This document shows, piece by piece, positions 35,201 through 43,448 of a stretch of 64,000 nt of DNA. The DNA is from Candidatus Nitrospira allomarina (GTDB lineage: Bacteria; Nitrospirota; Nitrospiria; Nitrospirales; UBA8639). The stretch spans positions 2,291,001 through 2,355,000 of the forward strand of contig NZ_CP116967.1 in the NCBI RefSeq assembly GCF_032050975.1, in the 5' to 3' direction. Within the stretch, counting starts at the first letter, position 1. Every line of letters begins with the position of its first letter. A program made the position numbers and the translations under genes. The notes beneath the pieces were generated by a model. That model saw nothing but the letters and a program-made list of their open reading frames with translations, had not been told where the DNA came from and did no database searches.

Positions 35201-36660
35201 AATCGGGTCTGCACATTTTCAGACGGGTGTTGCCGAAACGGCTGACCAGCCAGATGATAGCCCTTCTGCTCGCGGCCCTCGTCATTGCGCAAGTGGCCAA
35301 CTTCCTTATTTTTACCGATGAACGTCGTGCGGCGATTCGATCTGTCGAGCGGACTCAAATTCTCGAACGAACCGCTTCTCTCATCGATCTCATTGAACAC
35401 AGTCCATCCGGTTTGCACGATCGCATGGTCCAAGCCGCCAGTTCACGGAAATTGTACTACTGGTTGTCGGATACCAGTCAGATTCCTCAAGCCATGCAAC
35501 AAGGCGACCATGAGTGGATCAGTCGTCTCACGGATTTGCTCAGCAAGAATGATGTGTCTGAACTGCGGTTCATGCTTCCCCCACAGGACGGGTCTTGGAA
35601 AAAGACCATAGGGGAGGCGCCGAAAGGTGTTCAACCTTCCATTTTACGCAGTAAGGCATCCGGCCCGTCCTTTCCTCTACCGCTCTCTGAATATGATGCC
35701 CCAGGGCTGCTGATTTCCGCGCGTCTCCAGGATGGCCGATGGCTGAATGCCGGCATGGGGATCACCCCATCCCTTGGCCGCTGGGCGCTGCCGACTCTCA
35801 TTTCGATGGGGCTTGCCGGTGGCAGTATCTGCCTGATTGTGGTGTTCATGGTGCAACGTCTCACGCGTCCGCTTCAACAACTCACGGAAGTTGCGGAGCG
35901 GGTTGGTCGCGGGGAATCCATCACCCCCATCCCGGAAGAAGGTCCCGTCGATATTCAGCAGACCATCCGGGCATTTAACCGCATGTACGAACGACTGCAA
36001 CGGTTTGTCCAGGATCGCACGAGAATGCTGGCGGCCATCAGTCACGATTTACGCTCTCCCATTACCTCTCTTCGACTGCAAGTGGAATTGATGAAGGATC
36101 AGGAAGCAAAAGGCAAGATGTTGGAGACATTGGATGACATGCAACGGATGACCGAAGCCACGCTGGCCTTCGCCCGGGACGAGGCCTCGACGGAGGTATC
36201 GCGTTCGGTGGATCTCAGTGCCCTAATTGATAGTCTTTGTCAGGACCTGGCTGATATGGGCATGGATGTGAATTTCGAGAGCGCGCAGAAAACGCCATGC
36301 ACCTGTCGCCCTATCAGCCTAAAACGGGCCCTCAGAAATCTCATTGAAAATGCCGTGAGCTATGGAGGACGGGTTGGGGTCAAGCTTCGACAGCATGACA
36401 CGGAATTTCAGATTGTGATTCAAGATAGTGGTCCGGGAATTCCGGAGCAGGATTTTGAACGGGTCTTTCAGCCGTTTGTGCGATTGGAGGAATCCCGCAA
36501 TAAACAAACAGGAGGCATCGGCCTCGGCATGGCCATCGCCCGATCCATCGTTCGCAATCATGGCGGGGACATCAGTTTGGCCAACCTCCCGGGCGGGGGC
36601 TTAACGGTGACGATCCATCTGCCGGCATCTCCGCTTCCGCAAGCTGCCGACCAGACCTAG
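35197..36660 (+). CDS. Sensor histidine kinase
   Basis: The 487-residue membrane kinase pairs with the adjacent response regulator. Two membrane helices flank a periplasmic sensor of about 150 residues: first LTSQMIALLLAALVIAQVAN, second ALPTLISMGLAGGSICLIVV. A HAMP linker follows (RLTRPLQQLTEVAERVGRG). The kinase core has the H-box with His283 (AAISHDLRSPITSLRLQVEL), the N-box (RALRNLIENAVSYGG), G1 (DSGPGIPEQ) and G2 (GGIGLGMAIARSIVRNHGG). The architecture is EnvZ-like. Its signal is unknown. The stop codon is directly followed by a MITE-like repeat. Confidence 0.95.
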   Translation: MKSGLHIFRRVLPKRLTSQMIALLLAALVIAQVANFLIFTDERRAAIRSVERTQILERTASLIDLIEHSPSGLHDRMVQAASSRKLYYWLSDTSQIPQAMQQGDHEWISRLTDLLSKNDVSELRFMLPPQDGSWKKTIGEAPKGVQPSILRSKASGPSFPLPLSEYDAPGLLISARLQDGRWLNAGMGITPSLGRWALPTLISMGLAGGSICLIVVFMVQRLTRPLQQLTEVAERVGRGESITPIPEEGPVDIQQTIRAFNRMYERLQRFVQDRTRMLAAISHDLRSPITSLRLQVELMKDQEAKGKMLETLDDMQRMTEATLAFARDEASTEVSRSVDLSALIDSLCQDLADMGMDVNFESAQKTPCTCRPISLKRALRNLIENAVSYGGRVGVKLRQHDTEFQIVIQDSGPGIPEQDFERVFQPFVRLEESRNKQTGGIGLGMAIARSIVRNHGGDISLANLPGGGLTVTIHLPASPLPQAADQT

Positions 36661-36860
36661 AAGGGTGTTGAAAAAATCCGCAAGCCGCGTTTCTGCCTTT
36701 GCCGGGCTCATGACGTCCAAGCCGCTACGGCCTTTCCTTCGAGCAGACTCAGTACAGGACTGCCTTTTTGAACATCCTGCTTCGCTCATCAGAAAAGTAA
36801 AATTTTGAATCCCGATAAGCTCTCAGAAGAATTTTGCGTGTTTCAACAGCCTGCCAGGCC
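36661..36860. repeat. MITE-like repeat after the kinase gene
   Basis: The element starts AAGGGTGTTGAAAAAATCCG directly after the kinase stop codon. Complementary segments occur at 36765-36783 (GCCTTTTTGAACATCCTGC) and again at 36838-36851 (GTGTTTCAACAGCC), so it can fold into a long imperfect hairpin. It has no coding capacity. The pattern resembles short dispersed repeats I associate with Nitrospira genomes, from memory. It includes TTCGAGCAGACTCAGTACAG, similar to the 28-nt segment in repeat copies A and D. Confidence 0.65.
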
Positions 36861-37051
36861 TAACCGTGCAATTAAGAATATTCACTTATTGGCTCTTGAA
36901 ACCATCCAGAATCCAAGTCCCTAATAACTCCCGCTTCCTTGTTTTTAGCGCCGGATCTTGACTTATTTTGTCGGTTGACGAAGAATTCCCAGCTGATTTT
37001 TTCTACTGCAATTTTTAACCATTTAATTGATCCACTGGAGGTCATAACGCC

Positions 37052-37507
37052 ATGAAGCCCCAACCCTTTATTGTCTCACCGGATAACTACGCCCCCGCTT
37101 TAAATGTGATTGGCACGAAGGTGACCGTGCTTGCGTCAAACGACGCAACACAAGGCTATGAGATCACTCTGCAGCAAGGCGATGAAGGAATGGGTCCGCC
37201 TCTGCATAGTCACGCCTGGGACGAGTCCTTCTATGTCCTTAAAGGACAGATCGAATTCAGTTATGACGACAAAACGGTCATGTGCCTGCCGGGCACGCTG
37301 GTGCATGTACCTGCCGGTACCGTGCACGGCTTTCGCTACGGCCCAGGCGGCGGAGAGATGTTCGAACTCACCGGCCAGGGCAGCATGGCCACCCGAATGT
37401 TCACCGCATTCAACAATGAAATACCCCCGGGCCCTCCAGACATTCCAAAGGTGCTGGAGGTTCTCAAGGAAAACGGCGTCACCGTCGCAAACCAAGTGGA
37501 GGTATAG
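37052..37507 (+). CDS. Cupin-domain protein
   Basis: The 151-residue protein is a single cupin beta-barrel. The two cupin motifs are visible: GPPLHSHAWDESFYVLKGQI (motif 1, with His, His and Glu metal ligands) and PGTLVHVPAGTVHGFRYGP (motif 2, with the distal His). Cupins of this size bind a metal and act as dioxygenases, isomerases or small-molecule binders; substrate unknown. The ATG has CTGGAGGTC upstream. It is preceded by a repeat element and followed by a 330-bp gap. The C-terminal 35 residues (EIPPGPPDIPKVLEVLKENG) add a helix beyond the barrel. Confidence 0.85.
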   Translation: MKPQPFIVSPDNYAPALNVIGTKVTVLASNDATQGYEITLQQGDEGMGPPLHSHAWDESFYVLKGQIEFSYDDKTVMCLPGTLVHVPAGTVHGFRYGPGGGEMFELTGQGSMATRMFTAFNNEIPPGPPDIPKVLEVLKENGVTVANQVEV

Positions 37508-37841
37508 CAGAACTAAGTTAATACGTGGATGGGTGCTATTGGGATTTCAAGTTATTCAAATCACTCAGGCAAAAATGCCCACCCGGGATAACCAGAATTC
37601 AGGCTTCGATATGAAACCGATAGATCGAGGACGCTATCTCACTCGGGCGGCCGGGTGCAACGTACTATCACACACACGAATATATTTTTTCCTTTGGAAG
37701 ATCACCTATGCCAAAAACCTACGGTTTTTTGTCAATCAAAGCCCAGCTGAAAATGTAAGTGTAAGGAAAGGGTCACCGGATGGAAGATAGTCAATCTATC
37801 CACCCACAGAGCGGGAAGCGTATATTATTGTCGGGAAAACG
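37508..37841. other. Intergenic region, no supported gene
   Basis: About 330 bases between the cupin and methyltransferase genes. One plus-strand frame continues from inside the cupin gene, but it is out of frame and not protein-like. No signal found. Confidence 0.4.
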
Positions 37842-38597
37842 ATGAAATCAGAGGTCTACACTCCGGGTCATACACGAAACGCTATCAACTTTATGGCAAC
37901 ACGAAGCCTGGAATCGCACGGCCGGTTTTTTGCCCCCTTTCTGAGTGCGAACCACGATGTGTTGGATCTAGGGTGTGGTCCCGGAACAATCAGTGTTGAT
38001 ATTGCCAGACTGGTTGCTCCGGGGAAGGGCACGGGAATTGATTACAGCGAATCTCAGGTGGTGCAGGCGCGCAAGCATGCGGAAGAGGCCGGTGTGTCGA
38101 ACGTGGATTTTCAGATAGGGTCATGCTACGAACTGCCATTCACAGAACAATCATTTGATCGGATATTTTGTCATGCGCTGATGGAACATCTTGCCGATCC
38201 AGTGGCTGCCTTAAGGGAGGCTTTTCATAAATTAAAAATGGATGGAATGCTTGGTGTTTGCAGTCCAGATTCCGATGGGTGGTTACTTTCTCCTCCCTCG
38301 GCTGAGCTGGAGGGTGCCGTAACAGCCTATGCTGATCTTCAGCAGGCGAATGGCGGTAATCTACGGATTGGTAAGAATTTGGGTGTTCTTCTTCAGGATG
38401 CGGGGTTTACAGAAATACATCTTGCGGCACGATACGAATGTTACCCATCCTTAGAATTCATCGGAGAGTATCTTGCCCTTCAACTTGAAAAAAAGGGGTT
38501 TAGTCGTCACGCGACAACTCTTCGGAGGTGGGCCAAAGACCCATCCGGCATGTTTGCTCAAGCCTGGGTATCTGCCGTCGCTAAAAAGTCCCAATAA
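37842..38597 (+). CDS. Class I SAM-dependent methyltransferase
   Basis: The 251-residue protein has the Rossmann-type methyltransferase fold. SAM-binding motif I is VLDLGCGPGTISVDIARLVA, followed by the acidic residue of motif II (GKGTGIDYSESQV) and the motif IV-like region FDRIFCHALMEHLADPVAAL. The methyltransferase core ends near residue 150. The C-terminal part (LQQANGGNLRIGKNLGVLLQ, then YPSLEFIGEYLALQLEKKGF) may bind the substrate. The substrate (small metabolite or lipid-like molecule) cannot be told. No ribosome site of note. Confidence 0.9.
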   Translation: MKSEVYTPGHTRNAINFMATRSLESHGRFFAPFLSANHDVLDLGCGPGTISVDIARLVAPGKGTGIDYSESQVVQARKHAEEAGVSNVDFQIGSCYELPFTEQSFDRIFCHALMEHLADPVAALREAFHKLKMDGMLGVCSPDSDGWLLSPPSAELEGAVTAYADLQQANGGNLRIGKNLGVLLQDAGFTEIHLAARYECYPSLEFIGEYLALQLEKKGFSRHATTLRRWAKDPSGMFAQAWVSAVAKKSQ

Positions 38598-38784
38598 GGG
38601 AGTGCAGTCTCCTGAAAGCATTGGACGAAATAGGAATCCAGATTAAACGATTTGTGGATATCGAGAGAGTTGGATTAGCGGTGGGTCGTACCCACGGAGG
38701 AAGAACTCGAGAGTGGCTCCGATGAAGGCAACCAGTAGCCGTGAGTCATATCAAATGAAACTAATCACAACCACAGGTGAAAGT

Positions 38785-39774
38785 ATGATGCGTCAACTTG
38801 TTTGTCTGCTCATGTTTATGGTTTTGACCGGATGTTCCAGTTACGACAAAAGAACCTACACCGGATTAAAAACTACGGCGGCTGATTCCAGATTTGGAAC
38901 CGTCATATTTGCCATCCCTGACGCCGCTTTACCAAACGTCGAAAAATCCAGAGGTTGCCTGACCGAATTTAGCGACGGGGAACTTGAGGCAATTTTTGGG
39001 CAGAAGGATGGCAATAAGAATCTGGCCGCTGCAGTCTTGGCCGCACCGCTGATCGTTGCGGGAGTTTCATTTGCTGCAACCTATTTTATAGAAAGCATCA
39101 ATGCGGCAATAGATGAATATAAAAAAGGGCTATCAGGAAGTTTTGGTGCTGCCGGAACGGCGAATATCACACCAGAAAAAATCAGGTGTATTGGAATCGT
39201 ACGTGGTCTCCTAGGCGAACCTGAAAACATCCCTACCCCCACGGATGATAAACTCGTTTTTCTTTACCCAAAACTAGGTTTCCAAGATTACCCAGCCTTC
39301 TATCTGGAACTGAAAGTAGAATCAAAAATCAAAAATGATGGAGGAAAGAAATCTGGATCTCTTACCCTAACCCCAGTGTATCTCAGCTATGCCGATTCAG
39401 TGGCGAAAAATCATGGATCGGGAGAAAAACATTTAGGACTCGCGCTCGCCTTAAGTACTACGGCCCAGAAGAAGGCCGGGGAGATTGAGGAAGACAAGGC
39501 GTTTGCCGTCTTTCATCATGATATGGGGCGGTTGGAAATTGGGAAGCATTATGACCAAGATCTGCTCAAGGGAACCGGCGCAAGTGCGAGTCTTGATGAC
39601 AATGCGTTAAAGAATGAGGCCTTTAATATTACGGCTGTTGTTTCTGACAGCGAGGACCCTGGTATTGCCTTTGAAGTACTTTCCACGACATTCGTTGATC
39701 GAAAGTCAGATTTGAAAAAAGCTCTGGAAGAAGCCATCACGAACGCTATAAATAAGACAAAGACTAACCCATAA
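38785..39774 (+). CDS. Putative outer-membrane or periplasmic lipoprotein
   Basis: The product is a 329-residue lipoprotein with a typical signal and lipobox (LVCLLMFMVLTGC, Cys around residue 16). No family is recognised in the mature part. It has a hydrophobic segment (LAAAVLAAPLIVAGVSFAAT) at about residues 85-104, unusual for a soluble lipoprotein. Repeated Lys/Asp-rich stretches (ESKIKNDGGKKSGSLTLTPV) and two possible beta-rich regions fill the remainder. The start at 38785 follows AGGTG; a GTG at 38713 with a GGAGGA site would add a lead that is not a signal peptide. Possibly related to surface lipoproteins of unknown function. Confidence 0.65.
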   Translation: MMRQLVCLLMFMVLTGCSSYDKRTYTGLKTTAADSRFGTVIFAIPDAALPNVEKSRGCLTEFSDGELEAIFGQKDGNKNLAAAVLAAPLIVAGVSFAATYFIESINAAIDEYKKGLSGSFGAAGTANITPEKIRCIGIVRGLLGEPENIPTPTDDKLVFLYPKLGFQDYPAFYLELKVESKIKNDGGKKSGSLTLTPVYLSYADSVAKNHGSGEKHLGLALALSTTAQKKAGEIEEDKAFAVFHHDMGRLEIGKHYDQDLLKGTGASASLDDNALKNEAFNITAVVSDSEDPGIAFEVLSTTFVDRKSDLKKALEEAITNAINKTKTNP

Positions 39775-39867
39775 CTGCCGGCTGCCAATGATTTTAAATT
39801 ATGATAGGAAAAATGAGTTAGCAAAACACGATAGTTAAGAAAGTGTGTGACAGGAGGAGGTGAGCAT

Positions 39868-40866
39868 ATGCGTGCGTGGTTGATGGATGGCTATGAAGGT
39901 GTTGAAAAAATGCGGCTCGGTGAAGTGCCGGATCCACAGCCGGGTCCGGCACAAGTGCTGCTGAGAGTGAAATTTGCAGCACTGAACCCGGCTGATGCCT
40001 TCCTTGCGCGCAGGATGTACCCGGCCAATCCATCGCTGCCTCACATTCTTGGGCGTGATGGGGTGGGTGATGTGATCGCGGTAGGGACCGGCGTCGAAAG
40101 CGTGTGGGTAGGCGAGACCGTTGGGATTTTGCGTTGCGAGGTGGGTGTAGAGCAGTGGGGAACGCTTGCTGAGAAGGTGGTTGTTCCGGCCAAAAGTGTG
40201 GCGCGTATCCCTACTGGCTGGTCGGATGAAGAGATGGCCGGGGCGCCGTTGGTCTTTTTGACCGCTTGGCAAGCGTTGACTCAATGGGCCGATCCTCCGG
40301 CACCGCCATCTTCAAAAACTATCTTGCTTGTGACGGGCGCCTCCGGTGGTGTCGGTGTGGCTTCCGTGCTGCTAGGAAAATCGATGAATCTCACGGTAGT
40401 GGCCCTGTCGCGTAGCGCGGAAAAGAGGGCCAAATTAAAGCAGCTAGGCGCTGATTTCGTGTTTGATCCCATGGACAACAACCTCATTGAAATGGTGACG
40501 GCGGCACTGAGCCCGCGTAAAGTCGATCTCGCGGTGGATAACGTGGGAGGCGTACTGCTTCCTCAGGTGGTGGCTCTGCTTGGACACGGCGGGCGGATCA
40601 GCGTCGTCGGCCGGAGCGGAGGAATGGTGCCGAAGTTCAACACGGCGACCCTGTTTTTCCGCCGGAATCGAATAGGCGGGGTCTCGGTTGGAGACTTTAC
40701 CGCTCAGGAAGCGTTCGCGGCGTGGGAACACATTGTCGGTCGATTGGATGCCATGGGGCAGCGGCCACAGGTGGACACCATTGTCCCTTTCGAGGAGGTG
40801 AAGACGGGGTTTGACCGATTGGCCCAGGGGCCAATGGGAAAAGTGCTGGTGCAGGTAGCTGATTAA
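39868..40866 (+). CDS. Quinone oxidoreductase/zinc-less medium-chain reductase
   Basis: The 332-residue protein is a medium-chain reductase of the NADPH:quinone oxidoreductase (QOR) group. It lacks the structural-zinc cysteines. The N-terminal groES-like domain has LRVKFAALNPADAFLARRMY and HILGRDGVGDVIAVGTGVES. The cofactor domain contains the glycine motif LLVTGASGGVGVASVLLGKS, then NADPH-binding VALSRSAEKRAKLKQLGADF. Likely reduces quinones or enones with NADPH. The ATG at 39868 has GGAGGAGG upstream. No partner gene is evident. Confidence 0.9.
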   Translation: MRAWLMDGYEGVEKMRLGEVPDPQPGPAQVLLRVKFAALNPADAFLARRMYPANPSLPHILGRDGVGDVIAVGTGVESVWVGETVGILRCEVGVEQWGTLAEKVVVPAKSVARIPTGWSDEEMAGAPLVFLTAWQALTQWADPPAPPSSKTILLVTGASGGVGVASVLLGKSMNLTVVALSRSAEKRAKLKQLGADFVFDPMDNNLIEMVTAALSPRKVDLAVDNVGGVLLPQVVALLGHGGRISVVGRSGGMVPKFNTATLFFRRNRIGGVSVGDFTAQEAFAAWEHIVGRLDAMGQRPQVDTIVPFEEVKTGFDRLAQGPMGKVLVQVAD

Positions 40867-41221
40867 GAACAGGCCGACTCACACCCTGTCGTCAGTTGTG
40901 AGAAGACGATATCTGATGACAATTCCGTTTTTGTAATTATAGAACGACAACTTGCTTTATTTCGTTGATTGATCAAGAATTTGTCTTGTTTATTTCAACC
41001 CGGTGAATGAGCGTTGAGGCTAGCGAAGAGGGCGGTTATGCTGATCCGCATAAGACACTGAAATTAAGGAGCACACGCACAGCCATTGCCTGAGGTGGCT
41101 CTGAAGATCGCGTATTCAGGAAAAACGATGGTGAGGTATACAGACCGGAAGTCGCAGGTTCGCAGCTTATGCGGGTCCGTCTAATGCTAGTTAGGAACTG
41201 CAAGAACGGAAGCTCACGGAA
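40867..41221. other. Gap with an inverted repeat before the PIN-like gene
   Basis: About 355 bases. GATCCGCATAAG (41043-41054) pairs with CTTATGCGGGTC (41166-41177), one mismatch in 12, spaced about 110 nt. It marks the left edge of a more AT-rich islet. No gene is supported. Confidence 0.45.
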
Positions 41222-41773
41222 ATGAATCAGAGATTTATCGGATTGAGATTTCACATAGACACAAATCGGATTAATGCGAATCAAAATTTGGAGCATATGA
41301 ATCGGCTGGAACAGTGGGCAGCCAATGATGTGATAATGCTGGAGATGGCTGAGGTTGCGCAAACCGAAGCTATGGCAGGCGGAAACGAACGGCGGGCGGC
41401 GAAAGCGCTCAATTCTATTTACTCCGAAACGTTAGCCTCTACATCACAAGAGCGAAAAATGTTAGCGACAATCGAGAGGATTCTATTCCCCGAAGGGGCA
41501 GATGATCAGAACAAGCGCAATGACGTCGAAATCGTATTTAATGCGGCGAAGTATTGCAGTATTCTTGTAACTGCAGATGGCGATTCGAAGACCCAACCTA
41601 GGGGGATCTTGGGCAACGCAGAAGCTTTGAAAAAGGCTGTCGACGTCGAAATTATGCGGGACGCAGAGGCAGTAGAACGCGTCGAAAAAGGAATTCGCGT
41701 TAGAGATGCGCGTTGTCGGAGACGTTTTGAGCGGGAAGGTACCCTCATTCCTTATTGGGTAGGGCAGGATTGA
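41222..41773 (+). CDS. PIN-like nuclease-fold protein (orphan)
   Basis: The 183-residue protein has the spacing of PIN-domain acidic residues. An early Asp-Thr-Asn (FHIDTNRINANQN) opens a beta strand, a middle acidic segment has VIMLEMAEVAQTEAM, and a late LVTADGDSKTQ strand ends in Asp. PIN domains are RNA-cutting nucleases, often toxins of VapBC type. No antitoxin is next to it: the upstream side is a gap, the downstream neighbours are unrelated orphans. The C-terminus is a charged helical region (RVEKGIRVRDARCRRRF). The ATG has no clear ribosome site. The fold call is a careful inference. Confidence 0.45.
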   Translation: MNQRFIGLRFHIDTNRINANQNLEHMNRLEQWAANDVIMLEMAEVAQTEAMAGGNERRAAKALNSIYSETLASTSQERKMLATIERILFPEGADDQNKRNDVEIVFNAAKYCSILVTADGDSKTQPRGILGNAEALKKAVDVEIMRDAEAVERVEKGIRVRDARCRRRFEREGTLIPYWVGQD

Positions 41774-42091
41774 AAAAATGTTTTCTAACAGTGTGTTCAG
41801 GACGCTTGTCCGCTCCCTTCCAGCGCTGCTGTTCCGGTTGGTCGTGGTCAAGCGCTGTTAACATCACAACGTTTAGTGGACCGCAGGCCGCGGACCATAG
41901 GCAAAAAGGAATGAGGGTGGCCGTTCCTGCTTGAAGTGGGATGGAGGGAAAATTGGTGAGCGGTCAGCTGAAATCAGCCCGCGGCAGGGGCAGATCTCCA
42001 GTAGTCTGCTGAAGCCGAACGTGCGGTTCGAACAGATGAGCTTTTGACCCGCTACTCAAATGCGATTTTAAAAAAAGAGAAGGAAAAAGGT
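41774..42091. other. Gap with short hairpins, no gene
   Basis: About 320 bases between two orphan genes. It contains short dyads such as CGAAC(GTGCG)GTTCG near 42017-42031. I considered a mobile-intron fragment but could not fold its core. No open frame with a ribosome site lies here. Confidence 0.4.
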
Positions 42092-42562
42092 ATGAGTTAT
42101 CCTTATAAAAATGAGATCCACAATTTGGTTAAGGATGACTGCTGGAGCGGTTTCTTCCGCGATCCGGAAAAGAGCCCACGAGAGTTCCCACTTAGGCTCT
42201 CGGATTGTATTGGTCGAGCCGACTTTTGTTACGAATTTGAAGAATCTGGAAAACTATTTATAGAAGATGACGATGCGCCCCGAGCGATCAACAATCTAAT
42301 CAAGTACTGGAGGTGGTGCTTAGAACATCACGAAGAAAGACCAATTGTTTTGATACATATTATAGGAGACATGGGCGGGATTCAGATTGACCATTGTCAG
42401 TTTTTGAAAACCCGCATGGAGAAAGATCTGACAAAAAGCAAATTTCGTTATCACATAATCCAGATCGAGGGAAAAGCTAATGCCTGGGCCACTCCTGAGA
42501 GCTGGCTTGCCGAAGTGCGAAAGATTCTATCTGAAATTGCTTCGAACCGATCAGGGCAATGA
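42092..42562 (+). CDS. Orphan hypothetical protein
   Basis: No family is recognised for this 156-residue product. It is soluble and well balanced: a charged N-terminus (SYPYKNEIHNLVKDDC), a DFCYEFEESGKLFIEDDDAP acidic strand-like region, then NNLIKYWRWCLEHHEE and a hydrophobic strand IVLIHIIGDMGGIQ. The E-x-D-rich middle resembles nuclease-like folds but the evidence is weak. The start at 42092 follows AAGGAAAAAGGT. It forms part of an islet of unrelated genes with AT-rich composition, probably acquired. Confidence 0.6.
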   Translation: MSYPYKNEIHNLVKDDCWSGFFRDPEKSPREFPLRLSDCIGRADFCYEFEESGKLFIEDDDAPRAINNLIKYWRWCLEHHEERPIVLIHIIGDMGGIQIDHCQFLKTRMEKDLTKSKFRYHIIQIEGKANAWATPESWLAEVRKILSEIASNRSGQ

Positions 42563-42798
42563 AATGGTATGTTCCTAAAGGCGGGAAGCAATTTTGCGCA
42601 GAAGTTTCATTAACGCACTTCCAAATATATAATAATGACTATTTTATATTTACCGATTCTTTCGGAGGCTCAGCGCCTAACAAAGTCTTTACCTAACCCG
42701 CGCAAAAAGCCACACTGTCCAATTAATTAAGACCTTTGCCTCTTTTTCCAGCACCAGCGCCGTCAGTTGGGAACACATCTTCAAAAGTAAAGGATCAG

Positions 42799-43155
42799 AT
42801 GAAAATGGCGGAAGTATTATATAAAATCCCTCTTACACGTTGGGTGCGAGGAACCATGGAAAGAAATAATGCCGTGGGAAACGACGACATGGAGACATGG
42901 AGTAAATTTTGGTTAAAGACATACAAAGATTTAGGAGGCAATAGTGACAATTCAGGTTCGAAAGAATGTCCCAAGTATGCCGCATATGGTTTATGGCGAT
43001 TAGGCCGTATTTCCAACAGTGGGAAGGGTTTTCAAAACTGGACACTCGAAAGAATTAATGAAAAACTAGGGAAGAACGCGACTTATGCAGTCTTCGCGCT
43101 GGATCTGCTGGAACGAAAGCGTGGTGAACATGGTGGGGGGGGGAGTGTGGTCTAA
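42799..43155 (+). CDS. Orphan protein with a G9 tract near its 3' end
   Basis: No family is recognised. The product of this frame is 118 residues and ends in EHGGGGSVV, created by a run of nine Gs at 43135-43143. If one G were absent, the frame would run on to 43294, giving about 164 residues (continuing GGGVWSKAKLWGKVQNRYLK). The downstream extension is Lys-rich and protein-like, so either the short form is natural, the tract is a phase-variable switch, or the count is a sequencing or replication slip. The start at 42799 has AAAGGATCAG upstream; an upstream TTG is possible. Soluble, Trp- and Lys-rich. Confidence 0.55.
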   Translation: MKMAEVLYKIPLTRWVRGTMERNNAVGNDDMETWSKFWLKTYKDLGGNSDNSGSKECPKYAAYGLWRLGRISNSGKGFQNWTLERINEKLGKNATYAVFALDLLERKRGEHGGGGSVV

Positions 43156-43448
43156 AGCAAAGCTCTGGGGTAAAGTTCAAAACCGCTATCTGAAGAAATT
43201 TAAAGAGACGCCAGCACAAAGTGAACAAGGGGCAGTGAAAATAGCATTGGTCTTATTCACCGAAGGCCAGACTCAATCAAGGTCACAAGGATAATAGCTA
43301 CGGCCTGCAGCGCAAAATTCAGTCTTCACAGTCAAAAAACTGGGCAGAATCAGATCCCAGAAATTAGTGTTTTATACTCTGAGCGGGGCCGAACACTGTC
43401 CGTGTCTGGAACTGTTTCTCAGAATCAAGGCATAGGTGGTTGTAACGT
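43156..43448. other. Possible frameshifted 3' extension and gap
   Basis: Up to 43294 the sequence can be read as the continuation of the G9-tract gene in the next frame. The remaining 150 bases to the ATP-grasp gene hold no gene. A possible AGGTGG ribosome site lies near 43434. Confidence 0.45.

Noticed and set aside
37131-37790. A 219-codon frame overlapping the cupin gene in another frame
   Set aside because: The cupin frame has all family motifs and a ribosome site; the alternative lacks both.
42003-42031. Group II intron domain V-like hairpin
   Set aside because: Only a 5-bp stem with a short loop is present; the conserved domain V length and catalytic triad are missing.
42670-42700. 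Possible integron attC site (CCTAAC with a later CTAACCC)
   Set aside because: No matching GTTRRRY partner and no foldable attC stem could be found, and no integrase gene is in the window.
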